DNA of 64,000 bases from JBOGXA01 sp050694175 (GCA_050694175.1 JBOGXA010000008.1:1-64000); one strand, 5' to 3'; shown: positions 49,817 through 59,084, counted from the first letter of the stretch. Program-made: numbers and translations. The notes: generated by a model from the letters alone, not told the origin.

Positions 49817-49905
49817 GCTCATCCGTCCGGGCTTCGCACCTGCCGTGCTCACACGGTGGTTGCGGCGGGATCACCGGGCCGGTCCCTCCCCCGCTCTCAA
49901 TGAGC
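49817..49905 (-). promoter_or_regulatory. SAM-I (S-box) riboswitch
   Basis: The minus strand shows the S-box core: P1 GCTCAT/ATGAGC, GAGAG, GGGGGAGGGACCGGCCC, GGTGATCCCGCCGCAACC and GGTGCGAAGCCCGG. All signature blocks are in order and correctly spaced. It lies between the IscA-type gene and the two MetE-like genes and shuts off transcription when S-adenosylmethionine is plentiful. Confidence 0.93.
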
Positions 49906-49957
49906 GAGCAGATACTACCCGAGGGGCCGGGAGGAGTTGGCTTCTTGGGGGACGAGA

Positions 49958-50323
49958 CTAGAAGTGAGCGCTGTCGCCGCAGGCACACGTGCCCTTGGCG
50001 TTGGGGTTGTTGATCGTGAAGCCCGACTGCTGGAGCCCGTCGACCCAGTCGATCTCGGCGCCCGACAGATAGGGAGAACTCATCTTGTCGACCCTGACCT
50101 CGAGCGTCCCGAACGAGTGGATGATGTCGTCGTCGAGCCTCCGGTCGTCAAAGTACAGGGCGTATCGAAGCCCCGCGCAGCCGCCGGGCTGGACGGCAAC
50201 CCGAAGGGCGTACTCCTTGCCCTGGTGCTCGGGCGAGGTCGATACTTCACGCTCGAGCAGCTCCAGCACCTTCGAGGCCGCCGAATCCGTGATCTTCATC
50301 GTGGGCGTTGTTGAAACCGACAC
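49958..50323 (-). CDS. A-type iron-sulfur carrier protein (IscA/ErpA/HesB family)
   Basis: GTG 50323 follows AAGGAGG. The 121-residue product is a HesB-type scaffold: ITDSAASKVLELLEREV, RVAVQPGGCAGLRYALYFDD with the first cluster Cys, and the C-terminal NNPNAKGTCACGDSAHF with the paired cysteines. Such proteins receive [2Fe-2S] or [4Fe-4S] clusters and deliver them to enzymes such as LipA and the ferredoxin encoded further right. No suf or isc cluster genes lie beside it. Confidence 0.9.
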   Translation of the reverse strand: MSVSTTPTMKITDSAASKVLELLEREVSTSPEHQGKEYALRVAVQPGGCAGLRYALYFDDRRLDDDIIHSFGTLEVRVDKMSSPYLSGAEIDWVDGLQQSGFTINNPNAKGTCACGDSAHF

Positions 50324-50378
50324 TCGCTTCCTCCTTGGGTGACCGCCGTTAGTGGGCGCAGCTCCATTGTACGCAACA

Positions 50379-50570
50379 TCAGTGAACGATGGTCCATTCC
50401 AGCGCAACGACCACTCCGGCGCAAGTAGCCAGAGCGAATAGGAGGGGGCGGGCGCGGCTCAGGCCGGGGGGTACCTCCTCGAACACAAGGGAGGCAAGCG
50501 CCAGCAGGACGACCGCCGCCAGCCCGAACAGGGTCGACGCGAGCACAACAACGTGCCAGACCTCGTGCAC
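50379..50570 (-). CDS. Small two-span membrane protein
   Basis: GTG 50570 overlaps the TAG stop of tldE by one base, a translational coupling sign. The 63-residue product has two hydrophobic helices, VVVLASTLFGLAAVVLLALASLVF and LLFALATCAGVVVALEWTI, joined by a short charged loop. No motif is recognised. It may be a membrane partner of the TldD/TldE pair, but position is the only reason to say so. Confidence 0.5.
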   Translation of the reverse strand: MHEVWHVVVLASTLFGLAAVVLLALASLVFEEVPPGLSRARPLLFALATCAGVVVALEWTIVH

Positions 50571-51940
50571 TAGTGAGAGGTGCGGGAGGAGAAATGGAAC
50601 GCCCCGATCCGGGCCGCCGGGGCCACCGTCGATCCGAAGCTCCCGAACTCGGGAACGAACGCCTGTTGATCGGACCCGATGTCGGCCGCGGCGGTCAGCG
50701 CATCAAGGGCGGAATTGGCGAATCTGAGGTTGTGCACGGGTTCGGCGACTTCGCCGTTGCGGATGCGAAAGGTGCCGTCACGAGTCATTCCCGTGAGAAG
50801 GGCCGACGGACGATCCAGGATGTTCACGTAATGAAAGCGCGTGACCAGAACGCCCTCGGTCACGGCGGCTATCAGCTCGTCACGAGTTGAATCTCCACCC
50901 TCCATCACCACGTTGGCTGCGAACGGCCCGAACTCGTTGGAGCCGGAACCGTGGCCGGTGAGCGGGGCCGCCAGCTGACGGGCGGTGCGCCGGTCGGTAA
51001 CGGGCCCAGTTGCCGTTCCGGAATCGATGACCGCAACGCGTCGTTTTGGGACGCCCTCGAAATCGAAGCCGATGCCGATGGAATCTGGGTGGCCGACATC
51101 ATCCGCAATCGTTATGTGGTCGGCGGCCACTCGCTCCCCTGCGCGAGTCGACAAGAAACTCTCGCCATCCAACACCTGCTTGGCCCCGAAACCGCAGTAC
51201 GCGAGGTACTCGACCATCGTCGCGACAGCCGGTGGCTCGAGCACAACCTCGTACGTGCCGGTCGTGAGCTCCTCGTGATTGCGACCTGCCGCTGCCACCT
51301 CGGTGGCTCGCCGAGCGACCGATTCGACGTCGACGCCGTCGAGCCTGTGCGACGTCGTCTCTCCCCAACCGGTCGATTCTCCATTGTCCGCCAGGCAGCT
51401 GGTTACACAGCGGGTGTAACCGTCGACGCAATCGATGCCCATCGTCGAGAAGATCGCCACAGCGTGTGCGCTCGTTTCGAAGATCCCTGCCGCCTCAACG
51501 CCCGACGTCAGGGCAAGGATCTGGCGAACCGCCTCCGCACGCCGTGCCGGTGACGCGGTCGAGGTCGCTTCGTCGAAACGCCAGATCCCATCACACAGTC
51601 CGACCTCATGCGGCGACGGAAGCGCGACGAAATCGTCATCTTCCGGAGCGGCGCGTGCGGCCTCCAGGGCGCGGTGGGCGGCGATCTCCAGGTTCGCCGT
51701 ATCCAACCTGTTAGTCGACGCCGATGCGGTCGCGCGCCCCGTCGCTACTCGGACGTAAGCCCGTTCACTCTCCTGCACCGTGTTTTGAATGATCCCCGAG
51801 CGCGCGTAGCGCGTGAGTCCGGTGACCGAGCCGGTCACCACGATCTCGACTGCGTCGGCGCCGGGGATCTCCAGAGCTGCACGGGCTTGGCTCCTGACAC
51901 CGTCGAAGTCGATTGCGACCCCGTCAATCCGGGACCTCAC
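50570..51940 (-). CDS. tldE: TldE/PmbA-type metallopeptidase subunit
   Basis: GTG 51940 overlaps the tldD stop as GTGA; the longer frame adds 38 residues from inside tldD. The 456-residue protein has the PmbA/TldE pattern: IVVTGSVTGLTRYARSGIIQNTVQESERAYVRV, GTATGPVTDRRTARQLAAPLTGHGSGSNEFGPFAANVVM, and DRPSALLTGMTRDGTFRIRNGEV. TldE lacks the zinc motif and pairs with TldD to form the working protease. In other bacteria the pair trims RiPP leader peptides or misfolded peptides. No RiPP precursor was recognised here. Confidence 0.85.
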   Translation of the reverse strand: MRSRIDGVAIDFDGVRSQARAALEIPGADAVEIVVTGSVTGLTRYARSGIIQNTVQESERAYVRVATGRATASASTNRLDTANLEIAAHRALEAARAAPEDDDFVALPSPHEVGLCDGIWRFDEATSTASPARRAEAVRQILALTSGVEAAGIFETSAHAVAIFSTMGIDCVDGYTRCVTSCLADNGESTGWGETTSHRLDGVDVESVARRATEVAAAGRNHEELTTGTYEVVLEPPAVATMVEYLAYCGFGAKQVLDGESFLSTRAGERVAADHITIADDVGHPDSIGIGFDFEGVPKRRVAVIDSGTATGPVTDRRTARQLAAPLTGHGSGSNEFGPFAANVVMEGGDSTRDELIAAVTEGVLVTRFHYVNILDRPSALLTGMTRDGTFRIRNGEVAEPVHNLRFANSALDALTAAADIGSDQQAFVPEFGSFGSTVAPAARIGAFHFSSRTSH

Positions 51941-53382
51941 TCGTCGACTCCTATCACCACGTTCCGAAAGCGCGCCGGAGCCGTCCCGTGACCCACCCTC
52001 ATCGTCTGTCCGGGTTGACCTTTGCCGCAATTGGCCGTACCCCACATCCGCCACTCCTCAGGCCCTGCCACCGCATCACAGGAGTTCCAGAACGTCGGCG
52101 TCATCCCTGTGTAGCGGGGGTTCTTGACCATTCTTCCCAGCCGGCCGTGCTTGATCTCCCAGCCGACCTCGCACGCGAACTGAAAATTCTTGCGTTTGTC
52201 GTCTATCGACCACGATTTGTTGGTCGCCATGTAGATGCCGTCGTCGACCTCGGCCAACAAGTCCTCGAGCGAGCCGGCACCGGGGAGAAGATTCACGTTG
52301 GTCATGCGGATGATCGGAAAGTTCTCCCATCCCTCGGCGCGCATGGCGCCGTTGGAGCGGCTTGCTCCCATGGCCTGCGCAGTTTCCCGGGACGACATGA
52401 ATCCGACGAGGATCCCGTCAGACACAATGGGGTTCGATTGCGCCGCGACCCCCTCGTCGTCGTATCCGAACGTGCCCAGCCCGCCTGGAGCAGTGGCATC
52501 GGCGTTGATGCTCACTATTTCGGAACCAAACTGGAGTCTGTTCATGTCGCCAAGACCGACGAAAGACGTTCCCGCGAACGACGCCTCCATACCGAGGACG
52601 CGGTCGAGTTCGGTCGCGTGGCCCACAGACTCGTGCACCTGCAGCATCGCCTGGTTCCCGTCGATCACCAGCGTCGTCGTTGTCTCTGGGCAATCGGGCG
52701 CGGTCAGGAGAGCAACCGCTTCGTCGGCGACCTGCCGCGCGTGATCCGCAAGCCTCATCTCCTCGACCAGTTCGTAGCCCCCCGCACCTAAGTCCCCCCG
52801 GAAGGATCCGGGGTACGAGCGCTGTTGAACCTCGTCGCCGTTCACGGCTATCGCCTCGATGCCGCCGCCCGAGTGCACGATGGTTTGCTCGATCTCGGTC
52901 CCCTCCGACGAAATCAGCACCGTGTGCTGGCGCAAGAAATCCATGGTCGCGCGCGCCACGCGCACCTTGTCGACCCGTTGCATGATCCGGGTTGCCGCCA
53001 GCAGCACCGCGGCTTTGTCCTCGAGCGGAACGGCGGCGGGATCCACCGCCACGGGGGTGGCCCACACCCCTCGTGTGGCCGGCTCGTCCACGAGCTCCAC
53101 ATGCCTCGACACTCCGGTCGAGCTCGCCCTTGCGACGTCTACCGCCGTGCGGGCAATCCTCACCGTATCGTTCGATTCCATGCCCGCGGAGGACGCATAG
53201 CCCCACGCCCCGTCCAGCAGCACCCTAACTCCAAACCCGGACGAATCCGCGTGCTCGACCGACTCGAGCACCTCGCCTCGGGCGGTCAGGGATTCATTGT
53301 CGGACGAAACCCACCGGACGTCGGCGTACCGGGCGCCGAAATCCACGGCCGCATCGAGCGCTCGTGCCAGAAAATCCCTCAC
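51937..53382 (-). CDS. tldD: TldD metallopeptidase
   Basis: The 481-residue protein starts MRDFLARALDAAVDFGARYADVR, has YASSAGMESNDTVRIARTAV, and the zinc-binding HExxxH motif in MLQVHESVGHATELDRVLGMEASFAGTSF (split here for the TldD site), with MTNVNLLPGAGSLEDLLAEVDDGIYM near the end. It is the active subunit of the TldD/TldE heterodimer, which threads unstructured peptides. It is coupled to tldE by a 4-base overlap. Confidence 0.9.
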   Translation of the reverse strand: MRDFLARALDAAVDFGARYADVRWVSSDNESLTARGEVLESVEHADSSGFGVRVLLDGAWGYASSAGMESNDTVRIARTAVDVARASSTGVSRHVELVDEPATRGVWATPVAVDPAAVPLEDKAAVLLAATRIMQRVDKVRVARATMDFLRQHTVLISSEGTEIEQTIVHSGGGIEAIAVNGDEVQQRSYPGSFRGDLGAGGYELVEEMRLADHARQVADEAVALLTAPDCPETTTTLVIDGNQAMLQVHESVGHATELDRVLGMEASFAGTSFVGLGDMNRLQFGSEIVSINADATAPGGLGTFGYDDEGVAAQSNPIVSDGILVGFMSSRETAQAMGASRSNGAMRAEGWENFPIIRMTNVNLLPGAGSLEDLLAEVDDGIYMATNKSWSIDDKRKNFQFACEVGWEIKHGRLGRMVKNPRYTGMTPTFWNSCDAVAGPEEWRMWGTANCGKGQPGQTMRVGHGTAPARFRNVVIGVDE

Positions 53383-53425
53383 GGCACCGTAAGCTACACG
53401 GGCTGCGAGACTGGGGACACGCCTA

Positions 53426-55045
53426 TCAGGCGAGATTCGCCGAGCGCGGGTAGGCGATCTCAGGGTCGGTCAGGACATTGACGAGGTAGGGCTCGCCGGC
53501 CTCGAGGGCGCGGGTAAGGGCCGGACCGATCTCCATCGGCTCTGTGACCATCTCGCCCACCCCGCCAAACGCCTCCATGATCAGCTCGTAGTTGATTCCG
53601 GGCCGGAGGTCGGCCGCGACGTCGTAGCCGTAGATCGCCTTCATCGGATGCTTCTCCAGCCCCCAGATGCCGTTGTTGCCTACAACACAAACCACGGGCA
53701 GCGAGTGGCGAACCAGAGACTCGAGCTCCATGCCTGAGAACCCGAGGGCACCGTCGCCCAGCAACAGAACGACCTGTCGGTCCGGATGCGCGAGGCGAGC
53801 CGCTATCGCGTAGCCGGGGCCGCAACCGAGACAACCGAACGGCCCCGGATCCAGCCAGCATCCACCCTCGAAGGAGGGGACCTCCCGGCCCGCGTACGAG
53901 ACGAAGTCCCCCCCATCTCCGATTACCACTGCGTCGCGTTCGAGACGCGGGACGAGCTCTCCGTAGATCCTCATCGGATGAATCGGAATGGCGTCCGAAT
54001 GAAGCTCCGGCATCGCGGACTCGGCCTTCTCCTCCTCCGCAACGCGCAGAGCGTCGACCCACACCTTCGTTTGTGGAGGGCTCATAACAGCGTCGCCTAT
54101 CGCAGCAAGGGTCCCGTTGAGGGGTGCCCCAATGGAAACCGCCGGGGACGCGTGCTCGGAGATCAGGTCGGGGTGCGACTCGAGATGCACGACCGCGGCA
54201 TGGGCCGCGAAATTGCCTCCGAAGCCTAATCTGAAGTCGATCGGCGTGCCGGCGATCACAACGACATCGGCATCGCCGAGCGCCGCCGATCGACTGCGGG
54301 AGAAAGCAAGGTCGTGGTCGGCAGGCAGACACCCGCGTCCCTGTCCGTTCATGAAAACCGGCAGGTTCACTCTTTCGGCCAGAGCACGCAGGGCGCTCTC
54401 GGCACGATCGAGCCACACATTCGAGCCCGCGATGAGAACGGGCCTTTCGGAACCCTCCAGCAACGCAGCTACCTGGTCGACCGCGGCATTGTCGGGCGCG
54501 GCGACATCCGCGCGCGGGACGTTCGCAGGTTCGAGTTCCACCTGATTGAAGAGGACGTCCAGGGGAAAGTCCAAGAACGCCGGGCGGCGCGGCGGAGTGA
54601 GCGCACGCATGCCTGCATCGATCACCTCGGCGGTGATGCGTGAGATGTCGGCAACGGTGCGCGCCCCGGCAATCGGGTCGATAAACGGGATGTGATCGAT
54701 CTCCTGCAGCGACCCCTGCCCCCATCGAAAAGCGGGTGCGCGTCCGCCGAGAACGAGCACGGGGGCGCCGTTGAAGGACGCTTGCGCGAGCGGGCTGACG
54801 ATATTCGTCACCCCGGGCCCCGCCGTGACGCACGCTACTCCGAGAGAGCGAGTCAGCCGCGCCCAACCCTCGGCCGCAAAGCCCGCGCTCTGCTCGTGCC
54901 GCACGTCGACTATGTCGATGCCAGCGTTCTTGCAGCCGTCGAAGATCGGGAAGATATGCCCGCCGCTGAGCGCGAACACCCGGGAGACGTCGAGCGCTTC
55001 GAGCGCTCGAGCGACGGCAAGTCCGCCATGACCGCCTTCGGGCAA
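53426..55045 (-). CDS. ThDP-dependent enzyme of the acetolactate synthase/oxalyl-CoA decarboxylase family
   Basis: The 539-residue protein has the three-domain ThDP layout: SGGHIFPIFDGCKNAGIDIVDVRHEQSAGFAAEGWAR with the catalytic Glu, GPGVTNIVSPLAQASFNGAPVLVLGGRAP, and the cofactor motif GDGALGFSGMELESLVRHSLPVVCVVGNNGIWG. Similar proteins are acetolactate synthase large subunits, oxalyl-CoA or sulfopyruvate decarboxylases. No regulatory subunit gene follows, so classical acetolactate synthase is less likely. It lies downstream of the 2-oxoacid:ferredoxin oxidoreductase genes, all in one direction. Confidence 0.82.
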   Translation of the reverse strand: MPEGGHGGLAVARALEALDVSRVFALSGGHIFPIFDGCKNAGIDIVDVRHEQSAGFAAEGWARLTRSLGVACVTAGPGVTNIVSPLAQASFNGAPVLVLGGRAPAFRWGQGSLQEIDHIPFIDPIAGARTVADISRITAEVIDAGMRALTPPRRPAFLDFPLDVLFNQVELEPANVPRADVAAPDNAAVDQVAALLEGSERPVLIAGSNVWLDRAESALRALAERVNLPVFMNGQGRGCLPADHDLAFSRSRSAALGDADVVVIAGTPIDFRLGFGGNFAAHAAVVHLESHPDLISEHASPAVSIGAPLNGTLAAIGDAVMSPPQTKVWVDALRVAEEEKAESAMPELHSDAIPIHPMRIYGELVPRLERDAVVIGDGGDFVSYAGREVPSFEGGCWLDPGPFGCLGCGPGYAIAARLAHPDRQVVLLLGDGALGFSGMELESLVRHSLPVVCVVGNNGIWGLEKHPMKAIYGYDVAADLRPGINYELIMEAFGGVGEMVTEPMEIGPALTRALEAGEPYLVNVLTDPEIAYPRSANLA

Positions 55046-55060
55046 CTCCTACTCGCCCTC

Positions 55061-55306
55061 TTACTCGCCGTCGGAGGTCCGGCGCGTGACGCCGGTATCC
55101 CCCGTCGCCGCGGTCTCGCTCGAAGAGCGTCGGATGACGTCTTCCGCCTCGTGATCGTGCGCAGCGGGGTCGAAGGTGCGTTCCTCCGAATCCTCCAGCA
55201 TGCGCCGGGCGGCCCTTCGTGCGGCTTCGATATCGGGGGCGGCAGGGTCCCGATCGCGCAGCAGCTTCTGAGCGAGGCGCTCCACTTTGTCGTCCGCTAT
55301 CGCCAC
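55061..55306 (-). CDS. Small acidic hypothetical protein
   Basis: The 81-residue product has a helical, charged N-terminal half (DDKVERLAQKLLRDRDP, IEAARRAARRMLEDSEER) and a disordered Ser/Thr/Glu tail. It lies 10 bases after the beta subunit gene of the oxidoreductase and 15 bases before the ThDP gene, so it is part of that transcript. No family is recognised; the helical half could be a small protein-protein adaptor. Confidence 0.55.
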   Translation of the reverse strand: MAIADDKVERLAQKLLRDRDPAAPDIEAARRAARRMLEDSEERTFDPAAHDHEAEDVIRRSSSETAATGDTGVTRRTSDGE

Positions 55307-55316
55307 CCTCCGCTCC

Positions 55317-56378
55317 TTACTCGACCATCCAGGTATCTCCCGAGCCGAGAAGCTTACCGAGGTCTCCAGGGCCCTGCTGCTCCGCCGCGCGCCTCAACTG
55401 GTGCTCCATGCCGTCGCCGTACACCGGGCGATCGACCGAGCGGAAGACGCCGAGGGGAGTCGGCATCGTCGGGCCGCTCGCCAGCCGGGAGAGAGCGTAG
55501 GCAAGGCTCGGATCCTCGCGATGCTCGTCGTGGACGAGCAACTTGTCGGCGCCGGCCGACGAGACATCGACGATCTCGAGGCTGCCGTCCGATCTCATGA
55601 CGACACCGCGCTCGTCGTCACTGCCGAACCGGATGGGTTTGCCGTGTTCGAGGTAGATGCGGTTGCCGCCGCCGCCCCTCGATGTCAGCGCGATGAACGC
55701 GCCGTCGTTGAAGATGTTGCAATTCTGATAGATCTCGACAAACGCCGAGCCGCGGTGAGCCGCCGCACGTTCCAGGATCCGGGGGAGGTGCTTGCGTTCG
55801 ACGTCAAAGGTCCGGGCGACGAACGTCGCCTCCGATGCAAGTGCCAAGGAGATGGGGTTGAACGGCGTCTCGAGCGACCCGAACGGGGTCGACTTCGTTA
55901 CCTTGCCCTTCTCGGAGGTCGGCGAGTACTGGCCCTTCGTGAGGCCGTAGATCTGATTGTTGAAGAGCAGGATCTTGAGGTTCACGTTGCGCCGGAGCGA
56001 GTGGATGAGATGGTTGCCACCGATGGACAGCCCGTCTCCGTCGCCCGTCACCACCCACACCTGCAGATCGGGCCGCGCGGTCGCGATCCCGGTCGCGATC
56101 GCAGGGGCACGCCCGTGGATGCCGTGCACGCCGTAGGTGTTCATGTAATACGGGAACCGGCTCGAGCATCCGATACCCGACACGAACACGAACTTCTCCC
56201 GCGGGATGCCGAGCACCGGCATGATCGACTGCACCGCCGCAAGGATGGCGTAATCGCCGCACCCTGGACACCACCTAACCTCTTGATCCGATACGAAATC
56301 GGAGCGCTCCAGCGTCGTTACGCCACTCGACGCCTCGGTGATGCCGCGCTGCGCGTTGCCTCCATTGCTCTGGCTCAC
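55317..56378 (-). CDS. korB: 2-oxoacid:ferredoxin oxidoreductase, beta subunit
   Basis: The 353-residue protein is the ThDP-binding half of a two-subunit oxidoreductase: WCPGCGDYAILAAVQS with the cluster-proximal Cys pair, FVSGIGCSSRFPYYM, HGRAPAIATGIATARPDLQVWVVTGDGDGLSIGGNHLIHSLRRN with the ThDP motif, and LFNNQIYGLTKGQYSP. It decarboxylates a 2-oxoacid, most likely 2-oxoglutarate or pyruvate, and gives electrons to ferredoxin. It overlaps the alpha gene by 4 bases. Confidence 0.93.
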   Translation of the reverse strand: MSQSNGGNAQRGITEASSGVTTLERSDFVSDQEVRWCPGCGDYAILAAVQSIMPVLGIPREKFVFVSGIGCSSRFPYYMNTYGVHGIHGRAPAIATGIATARPDLQVWVVTGDGDGLSIGGNHLIHSLRRNVNLKILLFNNQIYGLTKGQYSPTSEKGKVTKSTPFGSLETPFNPISLALASEATFVARTFDVERKHLPRILERAAAHRGSAFVEIYQNCNIFNDGAFIALTSRGGGGNRIYLEHGKPIRFGSDDERGVVMRSDGSLEIVDVSSAGADKLLVHDEHREDPSLAYALSRLASGPTMPTPLGVFRSVDRPVYGDGMEHQLRRAAEQQGPGDLGKLLGSGDTWMVE

Positions 56379-58225
56379 ATCAACTCCAGTAGCTTGTCCT
56401 CGAGCCAGGCAGCCTTGAAGGGAAGACCCTTTACCTGGTTCAGGGACACGACGTCGATCAGGAACTCGGAGCGGACCAGCTTCGACAGCTGACCCATGTT
56501 CATCTCCGGGATCACCACATGTTCGAAGCGGTCCAGCACCTCACCCGTGTTCTGCGGGAATGGGTTCAGATGCTTGAGGTGAGCGCGCGCGACCTTCTTC
56601 CCCCGCGCCTTCAACCGCCGACAGGCGGCGCCGATGGCTCCATAGGTGGAGCCCCAGCCGAGCACGAGTACTTTTGCGCCTTCGTCGCCCTGCCATTCGA
56701 GCGGGTCGATGTCCTCCTCGATCGCTTTGATCTTGGCCTGTCGCAACTGCGTCATGAGGTGGTGGTTCTCGGGGTCGTAAGAGATGTTCCCGGTGCCGTC
56801 CGCCTTCTCCAGACCTCCGATGCGGTGTTCGAGGCCGGGGGTGCCGGGGATGGCCCATGGCCGCGCCAGCGTCTCGTCGTCGCGCAGATAAGGCCAGAAG
56901 TCGTCGCCCGCGTTGGGCTGCGACGCGAACGTGACCGTGATGTCGGGCAGTTTGTCGACCGAGGGAATCCTCCATGGCTCCGCGCCGTTGGCAAGGTACC
57001 CGTCCGACAAAATGATCACCGGTGTCATGTACTTGAGTGCGATTCGCACCGCTTCGAGCGCAGCCCAGAAGCAGGACGGCGGCGAGTATGCGGCGACGAT
57101 CGGCAGCGGCGCCTCGCCGTGTCTGCCGAACATCGCGTGGAGGAGATCGGATTGCTCGGTCTTTGTCGGAAGACCGGTCGAGGGCCCCCCGCGTTGGATG
57201 TCGATCACGATCATCGGCAGCTCGAGGGAGATCGCGAGTCCGATCGACTCCGACTTGAGGTCGAGGCCCGGCCCGGACGTGGTGGTAATCCCGATGTGCC
57301 CGGAGAATGCCGCGCCGAGCGCCATCCCGGCCGCCGCGATCTCGTCTTCCGCCTGCACTGTGCGAACCCCGAAGTTCTTGTGACGGGACAGCTCGTGCAG
57401 GATGTCGGATGCGGGCGTAATCGGGTACGAGCCCAAGAAGATGGGCAGCTTCGCTTGCACGCTCGCGGCCAGCAGCCCGTAGCAGAGGGCCTGGTTCCCA
57501 GTTACCCGCCTGTACCTGCCGGGCGCAAGAGTGGCCGGCTTGACCTCGAACGCGCTCAGCTCCGCGGTCTCGCCGAACGCATGGCCCGCCTTCAGGGCCG
57601 CGATGTTCGCTTGCGCGATCGCCGGCTTCTTGGCGAACTTTTTCTCCAGCCATGCGATCGTGGACTCGAGAGGCCGCCCGTACATCCACGACAACACGCC
57701 GAGCGCGAGCATGTTCTTTGCCCGCTCGGCTTCCTTCTTGTTGACGCCCGCGTCCTTGACGGCTTCGATCGTCATGGATGTCATCGGGATCTTGGAGATC
57801 TGATAGCTCTCGAGCGACCCGTCCTCCAAAGGGTTCGCCGAATAGCCGACCTTTTCGAGGTTCCGCCTGTCGAACGCATCCTCGTTGACGATCAGCAGGC
57901 CCCCCGAAATGAGGTCTTTGATGTTGGCCTTGAGTGCGGCGGGGTTCATGGCGACGAGCACGCCGGGCTGATCGCCGGGGGTCAGGATGTCGTGGTCGGA
58001 GAAGTGGATCTGGAACGCCGACACCCCGGCGATGGTGCCGGCCGGCGCCCGGATCTCGGCGGGGAAGTCGGGCAGGGTCGACAGATCGTTGCCGAAGAAC
58101 GCGCTGACCGAGGTGAACCGATCGCCGGTCAGCTGCATGCCGTCTCCCGAGTCCCCGGCGAACCGGATGACGACCCGGTCCAGCTCGCGGCGCTCCGCCC
58201 CTTTGGCAGGGGCCGTCTGAGTCAT
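56375..58225 (-). CDS. korA: 2-oxoacid:ferredoxin oxidoreductase, alpha (fused gamma-alpha) subunit
   Basis: ATG 58225 has GAGGAG seven bases upstream; another ATG two codons earlier is too close to it. The 616-residue protein fuses the gamma domain (about 20-200, VIRFAGDSGDGMQLTGDRF) to the alpha domain (about 225-600, GNQALCYGLLAASVQ, YPITPASDILHELSRH, QAEDEIAAAGMALGAAFSG, TTTSGPGLDLKSE). This is the 2-oxoglutarate/pyruvate type found in aerobic actinobacteria. Together with korB and the ferredoxin at 58707 it gives a ferredoxin-reducing TCA-cycle step. Confidence 0.94.
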   Translation of the reverse strand: MTQTAPAKGAERRELDRVVIRFAGDSGDGMQLTGDRFTSVSAFFGNDLSTLPDFPAEIRAPAGTIAGVSAFQIHFSDHDILTPGDQPGVLVAMNPAALKANIKDLISGGLLIVNEDAFDRRNLEKVGYSANPLEDGSLESYQISKIPMTSMTIEAVKDAGVNKKEAERAKNMLALGVLSWMYGRPLESTIAWLEKKFAKKPAIAQANIAALKAGHAFGETAELSAFEVKPATLAPGRYRRVTGNQALCYGLLAASVQAKLPIFLGSYPITPASDILHELSRHKNFGVRTVQAEDEIAAAGMALGAAFSGHIGITTTSGPGLDLKSESIGLAISLELPMIVIDIQRGGPSTGLPTKTEQSDLLHAMFGRHGEAPLPIVAAYSPPSCFWAALEAVRIALKYMTPVIILSDGYLANGAEPWRIPSVDKLPDITVTFASQPNAGDDFWPYLRDDETLARPWAIPGTPGLEHRIGGLEKADGTGNISYDPENHHLMTQLRQAKIKAIEEDIDPLEWQGDEGAKVLVLGWGSTYGAIGAACRRLKARGKKVARAHLKHLNPFPQNTGEVLDRFEHVVIPEMNMGQLSKLVRSEFLIDVVSLNQVKGLPFKAAWLEDKLLELM

Positions 58226-58343
58226 GGCCATTCTCCTCGGGCAGACTTCACTGCACCACTTGTTATCGGCGGTTATCTCACTATAGCAGCGCGCCCGCGC
58301 CTGCCTTTTGCGCGAAACCGCAGGTCGCACTGGTGAAAACAGC

Positions 58344-58643
58344 TCAAAAGGCTTTGGCTGCGAGGATGTCTTCGAGCGCCACAGAGGACACTTGACCTCG
58401 CCGGTTGACGACCGTCAGCCGGGTCGTACCGTCGTCGCCGAGCCGTACCGATTGCACCATCCCCACCGCCTCCGAGAAGGGATGCGAGGGATCGTCGTGG
58501 AGGCGAAAGCGAAGCGACACCTTCGTGCCCAGAAGGGCGCGCCACGCTTCGGCCGAGGTCAGTTCGTGGGGGGCAAGGGAACTGTCCCCGCCGCCGGAGG
58601 CGGCGCGGTTACCGCTCCCGGCGGAGCCGTGGGCCCGGGTCAT
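58344..58643 (-). CDS. Small SH3-like domain protein, unknown function
   Basis: The 99-residue product has a disordered N-terminal 30 residues and a beta-rich domain from about 32 to 99: EAWRALLGTKVSLRFRLHDD, VGMVQSVRLGDDGTTRLTVVNRRGQVSSVALEDILAAKAF. The strand pattern and the closing DI.AAK resemble the small SH3-like N-terminal domain of some actinobacterial GNAT acetyltransferases, here on its own without an acetyltransferase domain. It lies between the ferredoxin and the korA gene, in the same direction. Confidence 0.55.
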   Translation of the reverse strand: MTRAHGSAGSGNRAASGGGDSSLAPHELTSAEAWRALLGTKVSLRFRLHDDPSHPFSEAVGMVQSVRLGDDGTTRLTVVNRRGQVSSVALEDILAAKAF

Positions 58644-58706
58644 TGTCGGCGCCCGACGTGACTGTTCGCCACGGTCGCTAGGGCGCGCTCCCGGGGCACA
58701 CGACAG

Positions 58707-59006
58707 TTACTCGCCGCGCTCCTCGGCGGGTGCCCACGGGCTCTCCATCGCCCCTCCGGAGGCGTCCGGGTGCTCCTCGAACCACTGGGCGTTGATCTCG
58801 AGGTAGTTCTGCCACTCGGACGGGAGGTTGTCTCCGGGGAAGATCGCGTCCACGGGGCAAGCAGGCAAGCAAGCATCGCAGTCGACGCACTCCTCCGGAT
58901 GGATGAAGAGCTGCTCCTCACCCTCGTAGATGCAGTCGACCGGACACTCGTCTACGCACGCCCGATCCTTCACGCCTATGCACGGCTCGGCGATGATGTA
59001 GGTCAT
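58707..59006 (-). CDS. fdxA: 7Fe/8Fe ferredoxin
   Basis: The 99-residue protein has two iron-sulfur motifs: YIIAEPCIGVKDRACVDECPVDC at the start and CVDCDACLPACPVDAIF near residues 40-56, followed by the helical C-terminal arm typical of actinobacterial FdxA (NYLEINAQWFEEHP). The first motif C.7C.3CP fits a [3Fe-4S], the second a [4Fe-4S] cluster. It is the natural electron acceptor for the korAB enzyme just downstream. Confidence 0.93.
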   Translation of the reverse strand: MTYIIAEPCIGVKDRACVDECPVDCIYEGEEQLFIHPEECVDCDACLPACPVDAIFPGDNLPSEWQNYLEINAQWFEEHPDASGGAMESPWAPAEERGE

Positions 59007-59084
59007 GACGGCGTTCCTTTCACGCGCTCGATTGATCCGAATCCCTTGCGCGTCGCCATAATACCCACGTGGCCGGCAACACCT

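Noticed and set aside
53426..55045. Acetolactate synthase large subunit (ilvB) as a firm call
   Set aside because: No small subunit, ilvC or ilvD is nearby and the gene lies with oxidoreductase genes; only the ThDP-enzyme family is supported.
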